Positions 34,429-43,014 of a DNA stretch of 64,000 bases are shown here, piece after piece. Each line of letters begins with the position of its first letter. Position 1 is the stretch's first letter. Position numbers and translations under genes: made by a program. Origin of the DNA: Nocardia sp. SYP-A9097 (lineage in GTDB: Bacteria; Actinomycetota; Actinomycetes; Mycobacteriales; Mycobacteriaceae); contig NZ_WJIC01000003.1 in NCBI RefSeq assembly GCF_009649815.1, forward strand, positions 186,001 through 250,000. Reading direction: 5' to 3'. A model generated the notes under the pieces. The model saw only the letters and a list, made by a program, of their open reading frames with translations, was not told the DNA's origin and made no database searches.

Positions 34429-36079
34429 GGGTCTGTCCAGGGATAACGGCTCTGGCTCACTTCCGGTGGTGACAGTCGGCCGGGGTCATGCCAGCAGGAT
34501 CCGGTGTCGGAGCAGGTCGAATCCGGCGCGGCCATACATTTGTCGTTTGATCATTTTGGTTTTCGTGTTGACGTCTTCGATCGGTCCGTTGCTGTAGGGC
34601 AGGGTGAGACCCGCGACGACCGCGTCGTGGTCTTGATCGACACCGGTCAGAAATGGTTCCAGCTCGATCAGGCCGGCTTCGCGGACTTGCTTGATCCAGC
34701 AGTCGATTTCGGCGCCCCGCCGATTGCCCATGATTTGAGCGAACTCGTGCACCAGTCGAGCGAGGGCGGTCATCTCGGGACAGGCCGCAGGCAGTTCATC
34801 GAGGTGGACGCGATGCTGATCGGACAACCTGCCCGGGCGGGTCATGATCCAACTGGTCAGCCGCCGCGGCGACGGCAAGATCCGATCGCTGACGTGTCGG
34901 CCCTGGTTGAGGTACTTATAAAGCAGGTTAAGGCTGCCGGTGTAGCCCAGGACTTTCAATTCTTCGAAGAGGTACAAGACCGGAACGCCGGGCTCGGCGG
35001 GCGATCACGGAGATGATCGCGGTAGGGGTCGACCTGGCAGGCCCGATATTGCGGTGGGCGACGCAGCCGATCCGGTTCCGGCACTCGTGCATAGCGTTTG
35101 ACGGTGTTGAGTGCCAGATCCAGTCGACGCGAACAGTCCAGCAGCCCGACGCCTTGGTCGAGCAGATCATGCACGGCGTGCCAGCGTTCCAGGGTGGTGT
35201 GCTCGCGGGTCAACGTTCTGCGCTTCGGCCCGGCCTGGGCCCAGCAAGCACTGTGGGCGACAACCGCTTTCTCGGCCACCCGGCACAGTCCGTTCCATAG
35301 GTGCCAGCGGTCCGGTGCCTGCACCACGCCGGGCAGGGCTCGGCGGGCACCCTCGGCATAGGCTGTGGATCCGTCACGCACTACGACCTCGACACCGGGG
35401 TGCTCGCACAGCCAGACACGCAACGAGTCGGACTTTCGATCGGCCAGCACGTCGATGCGTTGATGGGTGGCGGCGTCGATCAGGACGCTGGCCTAATGCT
35501 GGCCTCGGCGCAACGCGAAGTCGTCCACGCCCAGTGCTTTCGGTATCGTCCGCTGCGGCAACGGGATCCGCAGCAGAATGCGGATCGCGGTGTGACGCGA
35601 CAACCGCACCGGCAGCGCCGCCAGTAGTCGAATGCCGGCGCGGCCGGCCAACTCCCGCACCACCGACCGAACCTGCACGTTCAGACGCGAAGTCCGACGC
35701 TGATAGCGCTCCAGAACACCCGGTACCTGTTCACGAAAGGTGGTGCGGCAGTGCGGTGTCGGGCACAGTAACCGGCGGGCTCGCACCTGCAGCGTCACAG
35801 CCCGGCCATCAAGGGGCACGTCGGCCACGATCCGCTGGTGATACCCGTGCACCCGCGCCGACTCCGCCCCGCAGGCAGGGCAGGCGGCCAGACCGCCCGG
35901 CGTCCGCGCCCGAACCAGAATCCGCCCACCCTCATCGACAACACCCTCCACCACCAGCGGCGCTAGCCCCGAAAACACCACCACGGCAGGCACATTCACC
36001 TCATGCACTGCAACATCGTGCCGCCAGCAGCCATACGTCACCACCGGAAGTGAGCCAGAGCCGTTATCTGGACAGACCC
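34429..36079 (-). mobile_element. ISL3-family insertion sequence with inactivated transposase
   Basis: Terminal inverted repeats are visible: starting from gggtctgtccag at 34429 and from 36079 inward, then ataacggctctggctcactt on both sides, identical for 32 bases except that the left end has two extra G. No 8-bp target duplication is recognisable, so one flank may be rearranged. The single transposase gene fills most of the element. Confidence 0.8.
34486..36044 (-). pseudogene. ISL3-type transposase, one nonsense codon and one frameshift
   Basis: The first part has the zinc-ribbon-like LAACPACGAESARVHGYHQR, helix-turn-helix RLSRHTAIRILLRIPL and the start of the DDE domain, LGVDDFALRRGQH, where a TAG at 35493-35495 replaces a Tyr/Thr codon. 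The same frame continues LIDAATHQRIDVLADRKSDS, VRDGSTAYAEGARRALPGVV and QAPDRWHLWNGL. Near 34977 the frame changes and the end follows: LVHEFAQIMGNRRGAEIDCW, LPYSNGPIEDVNTKTKMIKR and QMYGRAGFDLLRHRIL. The DDE residues are present but the protein cannot be made whole. The terminal repeats could still be used by an intact transposase elsewhere. Confidence 0.9.
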
Positions 36080-36123
36080 GATGTTGTCGTGCGCCTGTGT
36101 GGTTGGTTGGTTGAGGCGGTCGG

Positions 36124-36628
36124 TCACTCCAGGAACGTCACTGTTTCGGTGAGGGGAGCCCGAGGGATGGAAGGGTGGGTCGAGGCAGGGTTTGCGTAGC
36201 CGACGGACATGCCGCAGAAGAGCATTCGCTCGTTCGGTGGAGAGATCAGCTCGTTGACAGTGTGGTGGTATTCCGCCCAAGCGATTTGAGTGCAGCTGTG
36301 TAGCCCTTCGGCGCGAAGGAGCAGCATCACCGTCTGGAGGAACATGCCCGAGTCTGCCCATTGTGGCGTTGACATGTCGCGGTCGAGGTAGCAGAAGAGC
36401 GCCGTCGAAGCGCCGAAACAGTTCCAGTTCTCGGCTCGAACTCGCGCACGGGCCTGTGCGTCATCGGCAGCGATACCGAGCGCGCCGTATCGGCGAGCAC
36501 CCATATCCGCCAGGCGTTCCCGATACGGTGACCCCAGTTGCGGCGGGTAGAAGGCGAACTCGCGCTCGTCGCCGGAATCACCGCAGGCCACACGCTCAGC
36601 GATCCGCCTCTTCAGGTGCCCGGCGGAG
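36124..36628 (-). pseudogene. Nitroreductase family, N-terminus lost at IS110 junction
   Basis: About 165 codons of an FMN-dependent nitroreductase: DEREFAFYPPQLGSPYRERL, ARRYGALGI, NWNCFGASTALFCYLDRDMS, QWADSGMFLQTVMLLLRAEG and SPPNERMLFCGMSVGYANPA. The N-terminal FMN-binding part (R-x-S-x-R and roughly 50 residues) is replaced near 36625 by the end of an IS110-family element running the other way. Probably inactive. Confidence 0.8.
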
Positions 36629-37308
36629 CGAAGAAGTCCCTCTCCGCCATGCAAGCCCGCGCCCTGCTGGCCACGCTCACTCCGATCGATGCAGTGGGGC
36701 TCGTTCGGAAACGGCTGGTAGTCGAGCAGGTCGACGAACTCGAAACCATCGACGGCAAGATCAAAGCCGCCGACAAGGAACTGCGAGCGCTGGTCGCAGA
36801 CCGCGGCTCAACATTGATGAACCTCAACGGCATCGGACCTTCCAGCGCGGCAAGGCTTTTGGTCGACACCGGCGATATTCATCGGTTCGCTACTCGAGAC
36901 CGGTTCGCGTCCTGGAACGGCACCGCACCCTTGGATGCCTCCTCGGGAGATCAACAGCGGCACCGGCTTTCCCGCTCGGGCAACCGCAAAATCAACCGAG
37001 TGCTACACATCATGGCCGTGGTCCAGGTGCGGCACCGCACCGCCGGCCGCGCCTACTACGACCGCAAACGACTCGCGGGCAAGACCTCGATGGAAGCCCT
37101 GAGAGCCTTGAAACGACGGCTCTCCAACGTCATCTACGCATGCATGCTCGCCGATCAGGGCACAGGTGAATCGGCAGGCCCGGGAGGGCAATCGGGAACG
37201 ACTACTGACTCCAGCGCGACTGGTTTCAACCCGCACACCGATCCTTCGGACAAGCCACATCCCGGACCCACCAAACAGAATAACCCCGACACCCCAATCG
37301 GGTCTTGA
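36629..37308 (+). pseudogene. IS110-family transposase, C-terminal half
   Basis: About 225 codons: QARALLATLTPIDAVGLVRK, KRLVVEQVDELETIDGKIKA, STLMNLNGIGPSSAARLLVD, RFATRDRFASWNGTAPLDAS and RLSRSGNRKINRVLHIMAVV, followed by a basic/Pro-rich tail. This is the Transposase_20 helix-hairpin-helix domain with the serine-type catalytic SGNRKINR stretch. The N-terminal RuvC-like DEDD domain is missing and the left side is nitroreductase DNA, so it is a remnant. IS110 elements lack terminal inverted repeats, so the exact right end is unknown. Confidence 0.85.
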
Positions 37309-37895
37309 CCTAAAGGAGCGCCATGAGAGTGCGTTGCTCACCGTGCCGAGCTGGCGCTGCGCGGAGCGCTGCGGCCGATTCGGTGGAGCTTGCCGAGTGC
37401 AGAGAACGGGAGCGCACCCAAGCGTGGAGTAGGCCAGGGACGGTCCCGGTGAGGTCGAGTCCGCCGCTGGTGGACCCCCAAGGGCAGTCGGTTGCTACCG
37501 AACGTGGGGGAGTGGGTGGGGAGGGCGATGCCGAGGTTGACGTTCACTGGCTTGGGTGGTTGGACCACCCGCCATAACGGGGTCCGGATTCGCTGGGCCA
37601 GCGTTCGAACATGGGTTCGAATTATAGCGCTTGAATTGATCGTGCCGTCGCGATTGCGGATGGGTTGCTCTGTAGCGCTCTCGGTGGGGTTGATGGCGCT
37701 GGAGGTTGGCACGGTCGTCGATCTTGATTCGTCTCTCTGCTCAGGACAACGCGGGACCTGAAGTGTCAGAATCAGTGTCACTATTTTTCGGACATCGCAG
37801 GATCGGGCGGGACATCGAGGGACGTTGCGGAAAGCGCGCGACGGTAAGCAGGGGGTATGCGATTACGCCTCTGACGACGACATACAATGCCAGCT
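37309..37895. other. No gene; boundary of the accessory island
   Basis: No coding frame with plausible composition is visible in these 587 bases. The left part continues the IS110-type 3' flank; the right end holds the promoter region of secG. Repeated short elements such as gtcagaatcagtgtcac near 37763 could be an IS end, which I could not assign. Confidence 0.4.
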
Positions 37896-38129
37896 ATGCG
37901 CATGTTCCTCGATATCCTCCTGATCATCACCAGCGTGCTGCTGGTGCTGCTGGTGCTGTTGCACCGCGCCAAGGGCGGAGGTCTGTCGAGCCTGTTCGGT
38001 GGTGGTGTGCAGTCCAGTCTGTCGGGTTCGACGGTTGTGGAGAAGAACCTCGACCGCATCACCATCTTCCTCGGCGTGATCTGGTTGATCTCGATCCTCG
38101 GTATCGGCCTCGAGATCAAGTTCTCCTAG
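37896..38129 (+). CDS. secG: Preprotein translocase subunit SecG
   Basis: A 77-residue membrane protein, an auxiliary subunit of the SecYEG translocon. It has two transmembrane segments (LDILLIITSVLLVLLVLLH and ITIFLGVIWLISILGIGLEI) around the conserved cytoplasmic loop RAKGGGLSSLFGGGVQSSLS and GSTVVEKNLDR, which is diagnostic for SecG. ATG at 37896 was chosen; ATGs at 37887 and 37902 are in frame. In many actinobacteria secG follows the triose-phosphate isomerase gene; here its upstream neighbours are IS remnants. Confidence 0.97.
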   Translation: MRMFLDILLIITSVLLVLLVLLHRAKGGGLSSLFGGGVQSSLSGSTVVEKNLDRITIFLGVIWLISILGIGLEIKFS

Positions 38130-38145
38130 CTGCTACCCAGACAAG

Positions 38146-38178
38146 CGCCCGGGCCTCGCTTTCAGCGACGCCCGGGCG
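38146..38178 (+). terminator. secG terminator hairpin
   Basis: cgcccgggc (38146-38154) pairs exactly with gcccgggcg (38170-38178) around a 15-base loop, 16 bases after the secG stop. The following gacttgtg has no T-run, which is common in actinobacteria. Confidence 0.65.
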
Positions 38179-38193
38179 ACTTGTGCTGCCGCC

Positions 38194-38895
38194 ATGCATT
38201 ATGAATGCATGGACTTGGTGAATGCGGTTACGCCGAGCCTCTCGGGGGTGCTGCACCGTGATCTGTTGTGGATGATCTGGAACTCCGTATTGGCTTGGAT
38301 ACCAGTGGCTCTCGCGCTACTGGTCTTCCGTTCGACGCCGCAGGTGGGCAAGCGGTTGCCGATCTCGCCGGTGTGGTGGGCGGGGGCGGTGCTGCTGATG
38401 CTGTTCCTGCCCAACGCGCCCTATGTGGTGACCGATCTGGTGCACCTGCGCGATGACATCAAAGCCATCGGAAACGGCCCGGTGGTCAGTACGGTCCTGC
38501 CCGTGTACGGCGTATTCATCGCCTCCGGGTTCGTGGCCTACTACCTGGTGCTGGCCGAGCTACGCGGGTTTCTGGAGCGGTCGGGGCTCGGGGCGTGGCG
38601 CACGCCGGTCATGCTGACCATTCACTTCCTTTGCGCCATAGGCGTTTTCCTGGGTCGCTGGGTGCGGCTCAACAGTTGGGAACCGGTGGTCGAGCCGCGC
38701 GGCACCTTCGAGCGCATGGTGCTGGCGCTGACCTGGGAGTGGGCGCCGATTCTGATTGCCGCGGTATTCGTCGCGACGGCACTGGGGCACTTCGTGACAC
38801 GCGCGGTCGTGGAGGCGAGTGTGGCCAGCGCGCGCCGGGGTGCGCGGCTGGTGCGCGGCCTGCGGCTCACACCGCCCAGTGCGGATCAGGTGTGA
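38194..38895 (+). CDS. DUF1361 integral membrane protein
   Basis: A 233-residue protein with six or seven hydrophobic helices: LLWMIWNSVLAWIPVALALL, WWAGAVLLMLFLPNAPYVVT, VLPVYGVFIASGFVAYYLVL, VMLTIHFLCAIGVFLGRWV and ILIAAVFVATALGHFV. The LPNAPYVVTDLVHLR and IGVFLGRWVRLNSW motifs define the DUF1361 family. Function unknown. The start may be ATG 38194 or 38209 (MDLVNAV). It is followed 110 bases later by the two-component system. Confidence 0.9.
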   Translation: MHYECMDLVNAVTPSLSGVLHRDLLWMIWNSVLAWIPVALALLVFRSTPQVGKRLPISPVWWAGAVLLMLFLPNAPYVVTDLVHLRDDIKAIGNGPVVSTVLPVYGVFIASGFVAYYLVLAELRGFLERSGLGAWRTPVMLTIHFLCAIGVFLGRWVRLNSWEPVVEPRGTFERMVLALTWEWAPILIAAVFVATALGHFVTRAVVEASVASARRGARLVRGLRLTPPSADQV

Positions 38896-39004
38896 CCGCC
38901 TGTTTGGCATGGATTCGGTCGGGTACTCGGGGTGTTCGTGTGTGCACCCGCCGGGGTGCGCGATAGGGAGAGCGCGGTTCGCCGCGCTCGTGTGCAGGTG
39001 AGGG

Positions 39005-39736
39005 ATGGGTATGGGTGCGAGCCTGATGATCGTGGAGGACGACGACCGGGTTCGCGGCGCTCTGCGGCTCGCCATGGAGGACGAGGGGTATGACGTCGCC
39101 GAGGCGCAGGAGGCCGAGACGGCGCTCGAACACCTGCGAGATCACGGCGTTCCGGATGTGATGATCGTCGATCTCATGCTCGGTGAGATGGACGGATTCA
39201 CCTGTATTCGCGAGGTGCGCCGGGATCACGATGTGCCGATCATCGTCGTCAGCGCGCGCGACGACACCCATGATGTGGTCGCCGCGCTGGAGGCGGGCGC
39301 GGATGATTTCGTCACCAAGCCGTTCGAGATCAAGGAGATCACCGCGCGTATGCGGGCGTTGCGCAGGCGTGCGCGACTCGCGAACGCGCAGGACGACACG
39401 CTGCCCGAATCTCCGGAGGAGCTGGTCCTGGACGCGGATCCGCGGGCGCCGCTGGTGCTCTCACCCGATGGCGGGACCGTTCGGCGCGGCGAAGAGGAAC
39501 TGCACCTGACCATCACCGAATTCCGGGTGCTGTGTGAACTGGCCGCGAGCCCTGGACGGGTATTGAGCCGGACGGCGCTGCTCGAACGCATTTGGGACCG
39601 TGGGTTCTTCGGTGATGAGCGGATAGTCGATGTGCATGTGCGCCGTCTGCGCACCAAGATCGAGCATGATCCCTCCGATCCGCGGATTGTGGTCACCGTC
39701 CGGGGGCTCGGCTATCGGCTCGATGCGCAGCGCTGA
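39005..39736 (+). CDS. OmpR/CseB-type response regulator
   Basis: A 243-residue regulator. The receiver has the acidic pair in LMIVEDDDR, Asp in VMIVDLMLGEMDG, Thr/Ser in IIVVSARDD and Lys in DDFVTKPFE. The winged-helix output domain is LHLTITEFRVLCELAASPGR, VLSRTALLERIWDRGFFGDE and VDVHVRRLRTKIEHDPS. An acidic insertion between the domains (DTLPESPEELVLDADPRAP) is unusual and resembles CseB-type regulators. ATG at 39011 may be the real start, being better spaced from GAGGG. The kinase gene overlaps it by 14 bases. Confidence 0.92.
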   Translation: MGMGASLMIVEDDDRVRGALRLAMEDEGYDVAEAQEAETALEHLRDHGVPDVMIVDLMLGEMDGFTCIREVRRDHDVPIIVVSARDDTHDVVAALEAGADDFVTKPFEIKEITARMRALRRRARLANAQDDTLPESPEELVLDADPRAPLVLSPDGGTVRRGEEELHLTITEFRVLCELAASPGRVLSRTALLERIWDRGFFGDERIVDVHVRRLRTKIEHDPSDPRIVVTVRGLGYRLDAQR

Positions 39737-40673
39737 GCGCGGTTCGCCCGCCGATCCGAACGGGTATCGCACGCCACCCGGTAGCCGGGCCGAAAGCCTG
39801 CGTGGGCGGGTGGTTTTCGCCTTCGCGCTGACCACCGCGCTGGTCGGCTCGGTCGCGTACCTGGCCGGCCGTGACGGACCGCCGGACTCGGCCTGGCTGG
39901 TGATCGCGGCGGGCGCGGCCATATTCGGTGCGGCAGTGGGTGTCTGGGCGACTCGCCGCCTGTCCACGACAGTCGAGGACTTCAACACCATGGTCGATTC
40001 CCTGCAGCGGCGCGTCGATCGCGAACGCCGCCTGGTCGGCGATGTGAGCCATGAACTCCGCACGCCGCTGACCACCTTGATCACCAGTGTCGGTGTGCTG
40101 AACCGGCATTCGCGGGAGCTGCCCGAGAGATCCCGCCGCGCATTGGAATTCGTCAGCGCCGAACTCGAGCATCTGCGCCACATTCTGGACGACATGCTCG
40201 AACTGGCTCGAGTCGAGGCCGGAGTGCATCGCGGCGATACCGAATCACTCAGTGCCGCAGAGCTGCTCACCCACATGCTCGCCGACCGCTCCTACGCCCA
40301 GGAGCTGTTGCGTGTGACCGGAGAAGTGCTGGTCACCGGTCGAAAGCTGGAGCTGGAGCGCGCGATAGGCAATCTGCTCGACAATGCGAACCGGCACGGC
40401 GGGGGAGTGCTCGCGGTCTCCGCCGTTCGCGCCGGCCCCGAGGTGGTGATCACCGTCGATGACGCCGGTCCCGGAGTCCCCGCGGCGGAACGGGAACGGA
40501 TCTTCGAACGCTTCGCCACCGTCCGCAATGCGCGCCGCTCCGCCAGCGGCACCGGTATCGGCCTGGCATTGGTCGCGGAAACCGTTGCCGCCCATCGCGG
40601 CCGGGTGGAGTGTGTCGAACGCCCCGGCGGCGGTGCGCGATTCAGCGTCCGGCTGCCCAGCGCCGCTGCCTGA
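39723..40673 (+). CDS. Sensor histidine kinase with minimal sensor
   Basis: A 316-residue kinase. Two membrane helices (VVFAFALTTALVGSVAYLAG and AWLVIAAGAAIFGAAVGVWA) are joined by only about 10 residues, so there is almost no external sensor. A HAMP-like linker follows (RRLSTTVEDFNTMVDSLQRR), then the H-box LVGDVSHELRTPLTTLITSV, N-box LERAIGNLLDNANRHG, and the ATP lid VDDAGPGVP, FERFATVR and GTGIGLALVAE. All catalytic residues are present. It is co-transcribed with the regulator and ends 73 bases before ectA, so it may control osmoprotectant genes, which is inference. Confidence 0.9.
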   Translation: MRSAERGSPADPNGYRTPPGSRAESLRGRVVFAFALTTALVGSVAYLAGRDGPPDSAWLVIAAGAAIFGAAVGVWATRRLSTTVEDFNTMVDSLQRRVDRERRLVGDVSHELRTPLTTLITSVGVLNRHSRELPERSRRALEFVSAELEHLRHILDDMLELARVEAGVHRGDTESLSAAELLTHMLADRSYAQELLRVTGEVLVTGRKLELERAIGNLLDNANRHGGGVLAVSAVRAGPEVVITVDDAGPGVPAAERERIFERFATVRNARRSASGTGIGLALVAETVAAHRGRVECVERPGGGARFSVRLPSAAA

Positions 40674-40746
40674 AACGGGATCGTCACACAATCGTAAAGA
40701 ACCCATCAGCAGACCTCAAAGTTCGTTCGCCAGCCTGGAAAGGGTC

Positions 40747-41331
40747 ATGCAGACCCAATTCACGAAATTCGACGCACTAGTTCGGCAAATCACCGCGGAG
40801 CCACCACCGGTATCGTCTCCGGTGCGCTCGATGCACGGCGAGAGCGCGGCGCTGCTACGCACCCCGGTCCTGGACGATGGCGCGCGATTGTGGCGTATCG
40901 CCGCGAATTCGGGAGTCCTCGACACCAATTCGAGTTATGCCTATCTGCTGTGGTGCCGGGATTTCGCGGCCACCTCGGCGGTCGTCGAAATCGACGGCGA
41001 GGTGGGCGGATTCGTCATCGGTTATCTGCGCCCGCAGCAGCCCGGCACCTTCTTCGTCTGGCAGGTCGCGGTGGATCGCGCGCATCGTGGTCGTGGCCTG
41101 GGCGTGGCCATGCTCGGTTTCCTGCTGGACGGCCTGATCGAGCAGGGTGTCTCCGCGCTCGAAACCACTGTTTCCCCTGATAACACGGCCTCCATCGCCA
41201 TGTTCAGCGCACTCGCCCGGCGGCGCGGTTCCCTGCTGACCCGTCGTCCGCTATTCGATCCCGGCCATTTCCCCGACGGCCATGAGCCCGAGCATCTGTT
41301 CCGTATAGCCCCCGACCAGGAGGTTGGATGA
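40747..41331 (+). CDS. ectA: L-2,4-diaminobutyrate acetyltransferase
   Basis: A 194-residue GNAT enzyme that acetylates L-2,4-diaminobutyrate to N-gamma-acetyl-diaminobutyrate in ectoine synthesis. Family marks are WRIAANSGVLDTNSSYAYLL, WCRDFAATSAVVEIDGEVGG, the acetyl-CoA loop VAVDRAHRGRGLGVAML and ALETTVSPDNTASIAMFSAL. The ATG at 40747 gives the normal length. The stop overlaps the ectB start. Confidence 0.97.
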   Translation: MQTQFTKFDALVRQITAEPPPVSSPVRSMHGESAALLRTPVLDDGARLWRIAANSGVLDTNSSYAYLLWCRDFAATSAVVEIDGEVGGFVIGYLRPQQPGTFFVWQVAVDRAHRGRGLGVAMLGFLLDGLIEQGVSALETTVSPDNTASIAMFSALARRRGSLLTRRPLFDPGHFPDGHEPEHLFRIAPDQEVG

Positions 41332-42605
41332 TGACTACCCTCGATATGACCATCTTCGACGAACTCGAATCGAATGTGCGCGGCTATTGCCGGGCCTGGC
41401 CGACAGTCTTCGATACCGCGTCCGGCGCCTGGCTGCGCGATGAGGACGGCCGCGACTACCTGGACTTCTTCGCCGGTGCGGGCGCGCTGAATTACGGGCA
41501 CAACAATCCGGTGCTCAAGCAGGCTTTGGTCGAATATGTGCTGGCCGACGGCATTACGCACGGCCTGGATATGTCGACCGTCGCCAAGCGCCGACTGCTG
41601 GAGACCATTCAGAGCACTGTGTTGCGGCCGCGCGGCCTGGAATACAAGGTGCAGTTCCCGGGACCGACTGGGGCGAATGCGGTCGAGGCGGCGCTGAAAC
41701 TGGCGCGCAAGGTGACCGGGCGGACCACAATCCTGAACTTCACCAACGCATTTCACGGTATGACCCTCGGCGCGCTGGCCGTCACCGGCAATGCGGCCAA
41801 GCGGGCCGGTGCGGGCGTACCGCTACTGCATGCCACGCCCATGCCGTTCGACGGGTACCTACCGGACGCGGGCGATGATCCGTTCCTGTGGATGGAGACC
41901 ATCCTCGATGATGCTTCCTCCGGGGTGGACAAGCCCGCCGCGGTGATCGTGGAGACCGTGCAGGGTGAGGGCGGGGTCAATATCGCGTGCCCGGAGTGGC
42001 TGCGCAGCCTGGCCCAATTGTGTTCCACGCGTGAGATTCTGCTGATTGTCGACGATGTGCAGATGGGTTGCGGCCGTACCGGGCCGTTCTTCTCCTTCGA
42101 GGCGGCGGGCATCACCCCGGATATCGTCACACTGTCGAAATCGATTGGCGGCTACGGGCTTCCGATGGCGCTGGTGCTCATGCGCCCCGAGCTCGATCAG
42201 TGGGCTCCCGGTGAACACAATGGCACCTTCCGCGGCAATAATCCGTCGTTCGTGACGGCGCGGGTGGCACTGGAGCACTACTGGTCCGACACCTTGCTCA
42301 CCGATGCGACGCTGGCCAAAGGTGAACTGGTGCACCGCAATCTGAGCGAACTATCCGGCGCGTTCGAAGGGCTCTCGACGCGCGGGCGTGGCCTGGTGCA
42401 CGGTTTGGTCTTCGAGGATCCCTCGCAGGCGGGCAAGGTGTGCCAGGTGGCCTTCGAACGCGGCCTGCTGGCGGAGACCTCCGGCGCCTACGACGAGGTC
42501 GTGAAACTGCTTCCACCACTGACTATTACGGACCCCGAACTGGAACACGGACTGGGCATTCTCGCCGAATCCGTGGCCGTGGTCTGCGAAGGAGCGCTGA
42601 AATGA
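41328..42605 (+). CDS. ectB: Diaminobutyrate-2-oxoglutarate transaminase
   Basis: A 425-residue class III aminotransferase that converts aspartate semialdehyde to 2,4-diaminobutyrate using glutamate. It carries DYLDFFAGAGALNYGHNNPV, the PLP phosphate site GPTGANAVEAALKLARK, IVDDVQMGCGRTGPFFSFE and the PLP lysine in VTLSKSIGGYGLPMALV, followed by the substrate-side NGTFRGNNPSFVTARVALEH. Two adjacent ATGs (41328, 41331) are possible after AGGAGGTTGG. It overlaps ectA and ectC by four bases each. Confidence 0.97.
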   Translation: MMTTLDMTIFDELESNVRGYCRAWPTVFDTASGAWLRDEDGRDYLDFFAGAGALNYGHNNPVLKQALVEYVLADGITHGLDMSTVAKRRLLETIQSTVLRPRGLEYKVQFPGPTGANAVEAALKLARKVTGRTTILNFTNAFHGMTLGALAVTGNAAKRAGAGVPLLHATPMPFDGYLPDAGDDPFLWMETILDDASSGVDKPAAVIVETVQGEGGVNIACPEWLRSLAQLCSTREILLIVDDVQMGCGRTGPFFSFEAAGITPDIVTLSKSIGGYGLPMALVLMRPELDQWAPGEHNGTFRGNNPSFVTARVALEHYWSDTLLTDATLAKGELVHRNLSELSGAFEGLSTRGRGLVHGLVFEDPSQAGKVCQVAFERGLLAETSGAYDEVVKLLPPLTITDPELEHGLGILAESVAVVCEGALK

Positions 42606-42991
42606 TCGTACGAACCACCGCCGAGATCACCGGCACCGATCGCGATGTGGCAGAGGCGGGTTGGCGCAGCAAGCGCATTGTGCTCGGCGGTGACGGCGTC
42701 GGTTTCTCCTTCCACGAGACCACTATCGAAGCCGGCACCGAGCATGAATTCCACTACCTCAATCATGTGGAGGCGGTGTGGCTGGTCGAGGGCGAGGGCA
42801 CGCTCGAGGATCTCGACAACGGCGTCACCTACCAGCTGGGTCCCGGATCGATGTACCTGCTCAACGGTCATGAGAAGCATCGCCTGCGCACCCGTACCCG
42901 TATGCGCATGCTGTGCGTCTTCAATCCACCGGTCACCGGCCAGGAAGTACACGACGAGCACGGCGTCTACCCGCTCGTCACCGCCGACTAG
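42602..42991 (+). CDS. ectC: L-ectoine synthase
   Basis: A 129-residue cupin enzyme that cyclises N-acetyl-diaminobutyrate to ectoine. It has MIVRTTAEITGTDRDVAEAG, the cupin strands ETTIEAGTEHEFHYLNHVEA and VWLVEGEGTLEDL, and LGPGSMYLLNGHEKHRLRT. The length is normal for EctC. ATG at 42602 overlaps the ectB stop (ATGA). Confidence 0.97.
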   Translation: MIVRTTAEITGTDRDVAEAGWRSKRIVLGGDGVGFSFHETTIEAGTEHEFHYLNHVEAVWLVEGEGTLEDLDNGVTYQLGPGSMYLLNGHEKHRLRTRTRMRMLCVFNPPVTGQEVHDEHGVYPLVTAD

Positions 42992-43014
42992 CGAATGATG
43001 GGAGTTCCCAGGGA

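Noticed and set aside
34344..34535. Alternative minus-strand frame (GLNWVIDCSRPDVAEWF) upstream of the ADP-ribosyltransferase
   Set aside because: It looks protein-like but stops within the region and crosses the IS end; kept only as a sign that the toxin's original N-terminus may be scrambled.
35493..35495. Programmed readthrough or frameshift in the ISL3 transposase
   Set aside because: A TAG in the middle of the catalytic domain plus a later frameshift without a slippery heptamer points to decay; ISL3 elements are not known for such recoding.
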